From contig OY282355.1 of the NCBI GenBank assembly GCA_958295525.1, positions 524,260-588,259 of the forward strand: a stretch of DNA of 64,000 bases, in the 5' to 3' direction. Source of the DNA: an uncultured Dehalococcoidia bacterium (GTDB taxonomy: Bacteria > Chloroflexota > Dehalococcoidia > Lucifugimonadales > Australimonadaceae). This document shows, one piece after another, positions 31,343 to 39,418 of this stretch. The notes beneath the pieces are model-generated. The model saw only the letters and a program-made list of their open reading frames with translations, had not been told where the DNA came from and searched no databases. Each line of letters starts with the position of its first letter. The stretch's first letter is position 1. A program made the position numbers and the translations under genes.

Positions 31343-32048
31343 CGCGGCGGCGCTGGCTTGGAAGGAGACGCGCGTCTACTACGCCTCGCCGGTGGCCTAT
31401 GTGATCAGCGCGGCGTTTCTCGTCATCTCCGGCCACTTCTTCGTGGCGAGCATCACCGCGCCCGTGCCGGAGGCGTCGCTGCGGGGAATGTTCACGCCGC
31501 TCACGTTCGCGCTCGTGCTGTGGGCGCCCATCGTCAGCATGCGGCTGCTGGCGGAGGAGCAGCGCCTCGGCGCGCTGGAGTTGCTGCTGACCGCGCCGCT
31601 GCGCGACTGGGAAATCGTGGCCGGCAAGTTCGCCGCGCTAGGGGCGATGCTGCTGGGCGTCGTTCTGCCCACGCTCGTCTACGCCGCGCTCCTCTTCCGC
31701 TACGCGGAGCCGGACGCGGGGCCGCTTTTCACGGGCTACCTCGGCTTCCTTCTCTACGGGATGGCGGCGTCGGCGCTGGGACTGTTCGCGTCCTCGCTCA
31801 CGAGCAACCAGATCGCGGCGGGCGTCGCGTCGGCGGTCGCGCTGCTCTTCCTCACGCTCGCGGGGCAGGCCGCTGGACTCGTCGAGGGCGCGCCCGCGTC
31901 GCTGTTGGAATGGGCGTCGCTGCCCGGGCATTACACCTCGTTCGTCGAGGGCGTCATCGAGTTGCGGGACGTCGTGTACTTTCTGACGTTCATCGCCATC
32001 TTCCTCTTCCTTGCGACGCTGAGCCTCGAGGCGCGGCGGTGGCGGTGA
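31335..32048 (+). CDS. ABC-2 type permease (GldF-like)
   Basis: The 237-residue membrane protein has six helices. AAALAWKETRVYYASPVAYV opens it, then RLLAEEQRLGALELLLTAPLRDWEIVAGKF, the classical ABC-2/GldF coupling segment. A TTG start lies 8 nt inside the ATPase gene, and the stop overlaps the next ATG (TGATG). The gene order matches the Gld-type exporter. Confidence 0.88.
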   Translation: MRSAAALAWKETRVYYASPVAYVISAAFLVISGHFFVASITAPVPEASLRGMFTPLTFALVLWAPIVSMRLLAEEQRLGALELLLTAPLRDWEIVAGKFAALGAMLLGVVLPTLVYAALLFRYAEPDAGPLFTGYLGFLLYGMAASALGLFASSLTSNQIAAGVASAVALLFLTLAGQAAGLVEGAPASLLEWASLPGHYTSFVEGVIELRDVVYFLTFIAIFLFLATLSLEARRWR

Positions 32049-33673
32049 TGCTCCGGCGATTGCGCGAGTGGGCGGCGGCGCTTGCGGGGCTGGGCGTCAT
32101 CGGCGCGGCGGGCGGGCTGCTGCTGGCGGCGTGGGCGCCGGAACTGCGGCCATTCGCCGTTCCGACGCTCGCCGTCTCCGCGCTGCTGCTCGCGCTGGCG
32201 GGGGCGGCCTCTCTCGGCGGATTGGCGCAGGCGGTCAAGGGGCGGCGCGGGCGGCTGTCCGGCGTGAGCCTTGCGAGCGTTGCGGCGGCGCTCGCCGCGG
32301 CCGCAGCGCTCAACGCGCTCGCGGGAGCGTCCGGCCTCTCGTTGGACCTCACGGCGACGCGGCAGTTCGAACTCGCGCCGCAGACGGCGCAGGCGCTCGC
32401 CGCGCTCGAGCAGGACGTCGCCGTGACCGGCTTCGCCGTCGAGTCCGACGAGCGCGAGTTGCGCTACCGCGCGGTCGCCGAGGGCCTCCTGCGGCGGTTC
32501 GCCCAGGAGGCGGGAGGGCGGCTGCGCTACGAATTCATAGACCCGGAGGCGCGCCCGTCGGCGGCCCGCTCGCTCGGCGTGACGGACTCGCCTGCGCTGG
32601 TTTTCGCCTCGCCCGCGTCGGAGTCGCCGGTCGCGCTGGGGGCGGAGACGGGAGCCGCGGGCGTCTCCGAGCAGGACTTGCTGACGGCGATTCTGCGCGT
32701 TTCGCGTTCGCGGCGGCACACGGTCTATTTCCTCACGGGGCACGGCGAGCGCGCGGTCAACGACCTGCGGGCCGACGGCGCGGGATTCGGATTCGCCGCC
32801 GCCGGACTGCGGAGCGACGGCCACCGCGTCGAAACGCTCGACCTCGCGCGGAGCATGAGTGTGCCCGGCGACGCCTCGCTGCTCGTGATCGCCGCGCCCG
32901 CCGCGCCCATTCCGTCGGAGGAGGAGCGAACGATAGCGGACTGGCTGGACGGCGGCGGGCAGGCGCTCCTGATGGCGGAGCCGTCGGCGGAGTCGCGCAA
33001 CGCGCTCAGCGGCCTGCTTGCGCGGTGGGGAATCGAGGCGTTCCCGGGGGCGGTCGTTGACCCGGAGCGCTCCGCGCCGGGCGACCCTCGCGCGCTCACG
33101 GCGCAGCGGGAGCAGTACCCCGGCGGGACGGAAGTGACCGGAGGGAGCGTCATCGCGGCGCCGCTGGGCCCGACGCTGTTCCCGTGGGCGGCGGCGTTCC
33201 GCCCCGCGCCGGAGGCCGCCGCGCGCATCGAGCGGGGCGAGCCGCTTCCGGTGCGATTCGAGCCGCTCGTGACGACCTCGCCGTCGGCGTGGGCGGAGGG
33301 CGGCGGCGGGGGAAGCGGCTCGCCCGGAACGCTGACGCTCCACCTGCTCGCGCAAGCGTCCGCGCCGTTCGATCCGAGCGCCGGGCAAGCGTTCGACCCC
33401 GCGGGAATACGGACGCGGCTGGCGGTGTTCGGCGACGCGGACTTCGCGAGCAACCGCCACTACCGCGAGGCGAGCAACGCCGATCTGTTCCTCAACACGG
33501 TGAACTGGCTGCTGCGCGACGAGGCGCTGATCGCCGTCCGCCCGAAGCAAGAGGTGTTTCGTCCGCTCGTGCTCACGGCGCCGGAGTTCAACCTCGCGCG
33601 CTACGTGAGTTGGTTCCTGCTGCCCGCAGCGGTCGCGGCGGGCGGCGTGGCGGCGTGGCGGCGCAGGCGGTAG
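32048..33673 (+). CDS. GldG-like ABC-associated protein
   Basis: The 541-residue protein has two or three N-terminal helices and a large extracytoplasmic region. It reads LTATRQFELAPQTAQALAAL (the N[K/R]xxxLS-Qtxxxl-type start of the family), then VTGFAVES and TVYFLTGHGER, an LFLNTVNWLL strand, and a final C-terminal helix (FLLPAAVAAGGVAAW). It fits the ABC_transp_aux/GldG family, whose role may be coupling the exporter to periplasmic or cell-surface partners. The frame opens earlier (31358) only as a shadow of the permease. Confidence 0.85.
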   Translation: MLRRLREWAAALAGLGVIGAAGGLLLAAWAPELRPFAVPTLAVSALLLALAGAASLGGLAQAVKGRRGRLSGVSLASVAAALAAAAALNALAGASGLSLDLTATRQFELAPQTAQALAALEQDVAVTGFAVESDERELRYRAVAEGLLRRFAQEAGGRLRYEFIDPEARPSAARSLGVTDSPALVFASPASESPVALGAETGAAGVSEQDLLTAILRVSRSRRHTVYFLTGHGERAVNDLRADGAGFGFAAAGLRSDGHRVETLDLARSMSVPGDASLLVIAAPAAPIPSEEERTIADWLDGGGQALLMAEPSAESRNALSGLLARWGIEAFPGAVVDPERSAPGDPRALTAQREQYPGGTEVTGGSVIAAPLGPTLFPWAAAFRPAPEAAARIERGEPLPVRFEPLVTTSPSAWAEGGGGGSGSPGTLTLHLLAQASAPFDPSAGQAFDPAGIRTRLAVFGDADFASNRHYREASNADLFLNTVNWLLRDEALIAVRPKQEVFRPLVLTAPEFNLARYVSWFLLPAAVAAGGVAAWRRRR

Positions 33674-33686
33674 GCGAGGCTAGCCG

Positions 33687-34670
33687 GTGCGGAACGCGGT
33701 CGTCCGTCTCGCTCTGCTCGCGCTCGCCGCGCTGATCCTGGCCGTCGCGTGGTGGGCGCTGCTCCGTGACGGCGGAGAGGAGCGCGAGCCGTCCGCAGGG
33801 CGCGAACGGCTCTACGCAGTCGCGCAGGACGACATCGTAAGCGTCGCGGTGCGGACCGCCGGCGGCGAGGCCGCGTTCCGACGCGGCGCGGACGGCGCTT
33901 GGGCGTTCGACGAGGAGCCGCCGCTGCCCGTGAACCCCGACCGCTGGGGAGGCGTCACGCTCTTGCTGTCCGGCCCCGAGGTCGAGCGCGTCCTCGCCGG
34001 AACGTCCGGCGCAAGCGATTTCGGGCTGGACGCGCCCTCCGCAGTCGTGAGCGTGGGGCTCGCGGACGGAAGCACGGTTACGGCGCGGCTTGGCGACCGG
34101 ACGCCGGACGGGCGGAACTTCTACGCGCAGGCGGAGGGGCAAGGCGCGGTCGCGCTCGTCAACGCTCCGTGGGGCGAGGCGTTGACGCGGCTCGTGTCCG
34201 AGCCGCCGCTGCCCTCCTGGTTCTACGCGATTGACCCGGCGCGGGCGCGAGTGTTCGAGTTGGAGCGCGGCGGGCGAGCCGTGACGTTCTTGCTGGGGCT
34301 GACGGAGGCGGACGGCGAGCCGTCGGCGCGCGTCCACGCGGGAGGCGCCGCGCGCGATCTGACCGCCGCGGAGCGGGATGCGCTGCGCGCGCTCGTGGGC
34401 GGCCCCGGGTCGCTGCGCGCGCTCGCGCCGAACGCCGTCGGCGTTGCCGAGACCGGCCTGCGCGAACCGCCGCTCATCGTGCGCGTGAGTTACGAACTCG
34501 CCGCGCCGACGGACGGCCAGCGGCTTGCGAGCGCCGTCTACGCCGTCGGGGCGCTCCTCCCGGACGGCGCCGCCCACTACGCCGCGACGGTTGACTCGCC
34601 CTACCTGCTCACGTTCGACGCCGCCTGGGTGGAAGCTGCGGCGGCGCTCGCGGATCGGTTCGGAGGGTAG
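33687..34670 (+). CDS. DUF4340-like protein of the Gld-type ABC operon
   Basis: The 327-residue protein has an N-terminal signal anchor (LALLALAALILAVAWWALL). The extracytoplasmic region has repeated beta segments (RLYAVAQDDIVSVAVRTAGG, DRWGGVTLLLSGPEVERVL, FGLDAPSAVVSVGLADGSTV), as in DUF4340 proteins that follow GldG homologues. GTG start, 13 nt after the GldG-like gene. It likely forms the outer part of the same complex. No enzyme motif is visible. Confidence 0.82.
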   Translation: MRNAVVRLALLALAALILAVAWWALLRDGGEEREPSAGRERLYAVAQDDIVSVAVRTAGGEAAFRRGADGAWAFDEEPPLPVNPDRWGGVTLLLSGPEVERVLAGTSGASDFGLDAPSAVVSVGLADGSTVTARLGDRTPDGRNFYAQAEGQGAVALVNAPWGEALTRLVSEPPLPSWFYAIDPARARVFELERGGRAVTFLLGLTEADGEPSARVHAGGAARDLTAAERDALRALVGGPGSLRALAPNAVGVAETGLREPPLIVRVSYELAAPTDGQRLASAVYAVGALLPDGAAHYAATVDSPYLLTFDAAWVEAAAALADRFGG

Positions 34671-34705
34671 GCGCGGGACGGGGAGGGGGGGATGCCCGAA
34701 GCCGA

Positions 34706-35272
34706 CTAACTCGCCTTTGCTGTCCGGTTTCGCAGGAAGTCGTAACTGCGCTGGTTGGCGATGTGCGTGGCGATTCGCTTGACGAGGTCCGACTTTCTCC
34801 CCTTGCTGCCTACGCGCATGCCTAGCCGACGGGCCAATGCGGCCAAGACCGCCACGGGCTCGTCCGCGCGCTCCATCGCAGAGAGGACTTCGTCGGTCTC
34901 CATTGCGGCCAAGCCGCTTTCCATGCTCATGGCGCGGGCTTCGACGCCTTCCGCGTCCAGGTTGCTCGACTGCTTGGGCTTCGCCGCGCTTCGCAAGCCC
35001 AGGAGCCTCCGCAACTTCGGGTCGCCGGAATTCTGATCCGCGAGAAGGCGCAGATGCGACAGGCGGGAGGAAATTTCCTCGCTCGACTCCGCAGTGGGGA
35101 TCGCCTCGGCAAGCAAGCGCAGTTCCTCCAGCAGTTTTTGCGCCGCAAGCAGCGTGCCGATCAGTTCGCTTTTCTCTTCCTCGGAAGGCAACGAGGCGAG
35201 CAAACCCCTGAGCCCCCGGAACAAGGCATCGGTTTGGTATTGCGGTTCTCTCGGGCGCGTTCGCGTTGGCAT
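34706..35272 (-). CDS. Unknown 188-aa helical protein at the island edge
   Basis: The product is a mostly helical, charged protein (MPTRTRPREPQ, then LFRGLRGLLASLPSEEEKSE, AQKLLEELRLLAEAI, DPKLRRLLGL). The C-terminal 50 residues (VAVLAALARRLGMRVGSKGR, then SDLVKRIATHIANQRSYDFL) look like a small DNA- or RNA-binding SAP-like fold. An ATG at 35281 is also in frame, but GATAAT ends exactly 7 nt before the ATG at 35272, with TGC upstream making an extended -10. It lies downstream of the HEPN-like and methyltransferase genes on the same strand and may belong to that island. No family recognised. Confidence 0.65.
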   Translation of the reverse strand: MPTRTRPREPQYQTDALFRGLRGLLASLPSEEEKSELIGTLLAAQKLLEELRLLAEAIPTAESSEEISSRLSHLRLLADQNSGDPKLRRLLGLRSAAKPKQSSNLDAEGVEARAMSMESGLAAMETDEVLSAMERADEPVAVLAALARRLGMRVGSKGRKSDLVKRIATHIANQRSYDFLRNRTAKAS

Positions 35273-35279
35273 AGGCCGC

Positions 35280-35285
35280 ATTATC
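35280..35285 (-). promoter_or_regulatory. Extended -10 box of the 188-aa gene
   Basis: TGC-GATAAT on the minus strand ends 7 nt before the ATG at 35272, so the gene is probably transcribed independently and leaderless. Confidence 0.5.
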
Positions 35286-35322
35286 GCACATAGTCGGCGC
35301 GGACGGTGCCAAGCGCGATTGA

Positions 35323-35415
35323 CAACGCGCGCGGCTGCCCGCCGAAGGCCGCATCACGGAGCGCGTCGCGCAGAAGATTCTGGAGGACAACCCGCATGCG
35401 TTCCACAGGATTTAA
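35323..35415 (+). pseudogene. 3' remnant of an amidohydrolase-type gene
   Basis: Plus-strand codons 35332-35415 read RLPAEGRITERVAQKILEDN followed by PHAFHRI and a stop. This looks like the conserved end of amidohydrolase family 2 proteins; the partial gene at the right edge of this window ends PPESRARILWDNPKELYGF. The frame is closed by a stop at 35320 and has no start. It overlaps the last bases of the HEPN-like gene on the other strand. It looks like the scar of a gene truncated when the island arrived. Confidence 0.6.
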
Positions 35416-36281
35416 AGGGAGGGCATCCTTGCTGTTAGGTCATTGAGGACAGCCTCTGTCTCGGAGACGAGAGCTTCTATCGAGGCGAAGACTCCTATGC
35501 TGCCGTCATAGTGCTGTATGCCGAATTTCCCTCGGCGCCGCTCTTTGATTGCCTCTACCGCCCGCGATGGAGAATCAGGCCGAGCCGGGTATCGAGCGTA
35601 AGCCTCATGAGAGAACGTAATCGCGCCGAGAACAAACAGACCTGTACGAGCGTTCGTCTGTCTGCCGTACCAATTGATTTGCTTTTTTGCCAATTTGATA
35701 GTAACGAGTTGACCCTGATCCTTTTGCGGAATCTCCACGTTCGCGCTCATAAGTAGCCTGGCAAATTCCAGTGTTCCTTCCCCATGAAACTCAGGCAACT
35801 TTCTGGCAATTTCATGAGAGATCATTTCTGGAACCCCGACCGGGAACGAGAGTGGGATAGTTCGAGGAAAACTCTTAGTTTTTCTGATCCATTCGGTGTT
35901 CAATTTCTCACGGATAGACAGAAAAATGCGAACAGATTCACGAGGCATTACAGTCAATTCATCCCAATTCTCGGTTTCAAATTTGCGTAGATTATTGAAT
36001 GAATTCTCACCAACAAGCCGGATGATGCTGGGCACAATGTCCGCCTTTTCTTGCAGCGCGTCAGCGAACTTGCGGAAAACTGCTACTGGCCTATGCCGGA
36101 TGTCGAAGACAGACTCGAACGGCTCACCCCACTCTAGGAGCAACGCCTTGCACGCCTTCTCCACCGCTTGCTGGACAAGGTACAGGGCGAGGACGGTGTC
36201 GCGCACCGCAAGCATACGCGCGGCCTGAGCGTCAGCTAGCGCCCGCTGGAACCATAACCCAATATATTCCGGCGTGTTCAC
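35412..36281 (-). CDS. HEPN-like protein linked to a methyltransferase
   Basis: The 289-residue protein begins with a helical region typical of HEPN domains: FQRALADAQAARML, then LALYLVQQAVEKACKALLLE and a His-containing helix (DIRHRPVAVFRKFADAL). A clear Rx4-6H RNase motif was not found, so it may not be a nuclease. The second half (about residues 150-289) has mixed strands and no recognised family. GTG start, 12 nt after the methyltransferase stop: one operon. Its DNA is visibly AT-richer than the genes on both sides, consistent with acquisition by transfer. A role in restriction or phage defence is inferred from the partner only. Confidence 0.6.
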   Translation of the reverse strand: MNTPEYIGLWFQRALADAQAARMLAVRDTVLALYLVQQAVEKACKALLLEWGEPFESVFDIRHRPVAVFRKFADALQEKADIVPSIIRLVGENSFNNLRKFETENWDELTVMPRESVRIFLSIREKLNTEWIRKTKSFPRTIPLSFPVGVPEMISHEIARKLPEFHGEGTLEFARLLMSANVEIPQKDQGQLVTIKLAKKQINWYGRQTNARTGLFVLGAITFSHEAYARYPARPDSPSRAVEAIKERRRGKFGIQHYDGSIGVFASIEALVSETEAVLNDLTARMPSL

Positions 36282-36293
36282 GTTGACATCCTA

Positions 36294-37667
36294 TCAGAAC
36301 GGCAGCCGCCGGAGCACGGATTGCGCGTCGGGGCCAAATCCGTGCGTGTGCGGATTGTTCCTGAGTTCACGCCGCACACCTTTCACGGTTAGCGTATCGG
36401 ACATTAACCGATTGCACGGCCCGCAGACGAGGATACGGTTGCTGATATGGTTCAATCCGCCTTGGCTGCGCGGCGTATTGTGGCCGAGGTCTAGATAGTC
36501 CGGCGCGTCAAATTCTCTGCCGCACCCATAGCACATATTGCCGTAGGATTGCACGAGAAGCCGCTTCATTTCGGCGTTTGGCACCTTCTTGCCTGGTTCG
36601 GGAACCTGCAACTTTAAAACCAGAATAGGGGCAGCGGTTTTCGCGTCATCTGTCTGCCGCGGAGGCGTTTCAACCCGTTTGATTTCCGAGAGGTCAACAT
36701 GGAGCGTGCGTTCCGCCCTACAACGATTGAGCACTATCTCGTGCGCGCCGTCCCACAAGTCCATGCCTACCCAAAGCCGCTCTTGCCTCTCTGCGGCTAC
36801 GGGCGTAGTCGCGCAGCCGCAGAACGGGTCCAGCACGAATTCCCTGCGATTGCTTGACGCCTTTATGATGCGCTCGTAAAGTTCAAGCGGCTTCTGCGTC
36901 GGGTAGCCGGTATTCTGTTTGCCCCGCGAAGCGATTGCTATGCCCTCCCACCAGTCCTCCGGCACTTTGCCTTTGTTGTAAGAAGCCGCCGTTTCCGCGT
37001 CCATGTTCTTGCCAACTTTTGGCCCGCTGACGTGCTTGAACCCGCCGGTGTGGGGCTTGCCGTCTTTGTAAGGCACGCGGACGGCGTCCATGTTGAACGT
37101 CCATTTCGCGCCTTTGGAGTACCAGAGGAGCGAGTCGTGCTTCCGGTTGAACTGCCTCATCTTGGGCGACCCCGGCCCTGTGTAACACCACACAATTTCG
37201 TTGCGGAAGTTCTCCCGTCCGAAGATCGTATCCATCAAGGCTTTCACGTAAGCGTGCGCGGTATGGTCGATGTGAAGGTAGAGGCTCCCGTCGTCGCGGA
37301 GGACGCGGTGCATCTCCATCAGCCGCACACCAAGCCAGCACATATACGCTGCGATGTCCTCGCCGACGCTTTCCCTGACCGCGTTGATTAGCGAGAGGGT
37401 TTTGGGCCAGTCATCGTGCAACTGGTCCAGCCAGTCCGGTTGGACGTCCTTATCCCACCGCCACCTGTCCTCGAACTTCGCCCCCGCCGAGAGGCTGTCG
37501 GGCGTGGCGTGGAAATCCTTGTTCTTGTTGAAGGGCGGGTCGGTTGCGATGAGATGCACCGTTCCCGTATTCATGCCGCGGAGGAAGGGCAGGTTATCGC
37601 CGTGGTAGAGCGTCCTGTTCTGGAAGTTGGGTTCCGCCGCTTTCGGCGGGTTGGTTGTGGAAGGCAT
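36294..37667 (-). CDS. DNA methyltransferase fused to an HNH nuclease domain
   Basis: The 457-residue protein has an N-terminal N6-adenine/N4-cytosine methyltransferase with beta-class order: catalytic motif IV (TDPPF, residues 42-46) comes before the cofactor motif (DPFCGCATT, 280-288) and WVGMDL. QKPLELYERII is the usual preceding helix. The middle (about 160-250) could hold target recognition. Residues about 375-425 form an HNH finger: Cys379/Cys382, LGHNTPRSQGG with His396, Asn410, then CGPCN (Cys415/Cys418). One polypeptide could therefore both methylate and cut DNA. The second gene of the pair encodes a HEPN-like protein. It lies 51 nt downstream of hyuB on the same strand. Confidence 0.85.
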   Translation of the reverse strand: MPSTTNPPKAAEPNFQNRTLYHGDNLPFLRGMNTGTVHLIATDPPFNKNKDFHATPDSLSAGAKFEDRWRWDKDVQPDWLDQLHDDWPKTLSLINAVRESVGEDIAAYMCWLGVRLMEMHRVLRDDGSLYLHIDHTAHAYVKALMDTIFGRENFRNEIVWCYTGPGSPKMRQFNRKHDSLLWYSKGAKWTFNMDAVRVPYKDGKPHTGGFKHVSGPKVGKNMDAETAASYNKGKVPEDWWEGIAIASRGKQNTGYPTQKPLELYERIIKASSNRREFVLDPFCGCATTPVAAERQERLWVGMDLWDGAHEIVLNRCRAERTLHVDLSEIKRVETPPRQTDDAKTAAPILVLKLQVPEPGKKVPNAEMKRLLVQSYGNMCYGCGREFDAPDYLDLGHNTPRSQGGLNHISNRILVCGPCNRLMSDTLTVKGVRRELRNNPHTHGFGPDAQSVLRRLPF

Positions 37668-37718
37668 CGTAGCGTCTCTTCCGTGCAGGCGTCGGGTCTT
37701 GTTTGGTGGAGCCTCTGC

Positions 37719-39416
37719 TTATCGCGTTGCGGGTTCCGCAAGCGCCTCGGCGATTTCAGCGTCCGTGAGGCCGTAGACCTCGCGGGCCTTGCGGGGCGTC
37801 ACGAGGCCGTCTTGGAGATCGCCCTTGACGAGTTCGCGGTCGCGCTCGGCGGGTGGGAGGACGCCCCCGCCCCCGCCCGTCTCGATGCTGAACGCCTCGC
37901 CCGGCTTGAGGCCAATGTTGGAGGCGATGCCCGGATAGCGCTCCTCGCGCTCCTCGCCCGGATAGACGACAACATAGGCGTTCGCCCCGTCTCCGCCCCC
38001 GTCCATTCCCGCCGCCTCCCGTTTCGCGGCGCCCCCGGAGAGTCGGCTGGCCGAGCGCACCCGGTACTCGCGCGCGTAGCCCGGCCCGCCCCGCGACTTC
38101 CCGTCGCCCCCCGTGTCGGGCAGCGTTTCGAAGCGCGTGACGTCCACCGGAAACTCGGACTCGATGATCTCGACGCTCGTGAAGCGTCCGCCGCTGGCGC
38201 GCGCGCCGACGCCGCTGAAGCCGTCTCCCCCGTCCCAGGCGCGCGCCCCGGCGTACATCAACTCGTACTGCACGTACTGCCGGTCGCCGCCCCCCTGGTA
38301 GCCGATGACGATGGAACTCTGCGTGGAGCCATGCGCGAGCGTCGGCTGTCCGGCGGCCTTCGCCACCGCCGTCATAATCACGCTTTCGGCGATGGCCATC
38401 GTCTTGGAGTAGAAGCCGACCGGACCAGGGAACTCAGGCGCGATGATGCTGCCCTTGCGGAAGCGGCACTCCACTGCGCTCGCCAGCCCGTGGTTGATCG
38501 GCATATAGGGGTCGGTCATGCAGATGACGCCGTTGTAGACGAGGCCGCGAATGAACGGCTCGCGCACGTTGATCGGGGCCGACGCCTGATCGCCGGTGGC
38601 GGTGAAGTCGAGGATGAGCCGGTCGCCCTCCTTGATGGCGGCGGCGTGGAGCCGGATCGGCTTGCCCGGATTCGACGGGTCGTCCACCCACGTCTCGGAC
38701 TCGCTCACGCCGTCGCGCCAGCGGGAGATATGCTCGCGCGCCTGCTGCTCCGTGCGCTCGCCGAGGTCTTCGAACATTTGGAGCAGCGTGTCCGCGCCGT
38801 AGGCCCGAATGGCGTCTTTGACGCGCTCCTCGCCGATGGAGAAGCAGACGCCGGCCTTCGCGGAGAGGTCGCCGATCATCATCTCCGGCACGCGGCTGTT
38901 GGCGCGGACGAACGAGGCCGTGTCCTGCGCGAGGTCGTAGTTCCGCATATAGCGGACGGGCATAATCTGCAGACCCTCGCCGAAGAGGTCGCGCGCGGTG
39001 GCGTTGCGGCTGCCTGCGGCCACGCCGCCGATGTCCGGCGTGTGGCCCATACTGGCGGCGAACGCGATCACTTGCCCCCTATGGAAGATGGGCGTCATCA
39101 CGACCATATCGTTCGCGTGCGGGCAGCCGCTGTAGTAGGGGTGGTTCGCCAGGAAGGCGTCCCCTTCGGCCATATCGTCCAGGCTGTAGAATTGCAGCAG
39201 CCCCTTGACCGACTCCGGGTAGGCGGCCATGTGCCCCGGATGGAACGATTGGCCAACGAGCCGCCCTTGCCGGTCGAGCACGCCGCAACTGAAGTCGTGC
39301 GACTCCCGAACGATGGTGGAGTAGCCCGTGCGGAAGACGGCCTTCTCCATCTCCCGGACGATGCCGTCCAGCCGCGCCCTCAGGACTTCGTAGGTGATCG
39401 GGTCAACGCGAGGCAT
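37719..39416 (-). CDS. hyuB: Hydantoinase B/oxoprolinase-family subunit
   Basis: The 565-residue protein matches HyuB: DPITYEVLRARLDGIVREME at the N terminus, RESHDFSCGVLD, HPGHMAAYPESV, FLANHPYYSGCPHANDM, SAKAGVCFSIGEERV, and a C-terminal GGDGKSRGGPGYAREY region. It pairs with HyuA in ATP-dependent hydrolysis of hydantoins, 5-oxoproline or similar lactams, or acts in an acetone-carboxylase-like role; the substrate is not decided. It starts 2 nt after the hyuA stop. Confidence 0.9.
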   Translation of the reverse strand: MPRVDPITYEVLRARLDGIVREMEKAVFRTGYSTIVRESHDFSCGVLDRQGRLVGQSFHPGHMAAYPESVKGLLQFYSLDDMAEGDAFLANHPYYSGCPHANDMVVMTPIFHRGQVIAFAASMGHTPDIGGVAAGSRNATARDLFGEGLQIMPVRYMRNYDLAQDTASFVRANSRVPEMMIGDLSAKAGVCFSIGEERVKDAIRAYGADTLLQMFEDLGERTEQQAREHISRWRDGVSESETWVDDPSNPGKPIRLHAAAIKEGDRLILDFTATGDQASAPINVREPFIRGLVYNGVICMTDPYMPINHGLASAVECRFRKGSIIAPEFPGPVGFYSKTMAIAESVIMTAVAKAAGQPTLAHGSTQSSIVIGYQGGGDRQYVQYELMYAGARAWDGGDGFSGVGARASGGRFTSVEIIESEFPVDVTRFETLPDTGGDGKSRGGPGYAREYRVRSASRLSGGAAKREAAGMDGGGDGANAYVVVYPGEEREERYPGIASNIGLKPGEAFSIETGGGGGVLPPAERDRELVKGDLQDGLVTPRKAREVYGLTDAEIAEALAEPATR

Positions 39417-39418
39417 TG

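Noticed and set aside
35412..36281. Active HEPN RNase
   Set aside because: I could not find a convincing Rx4-6H motif; only the fold resemblance is claimed.
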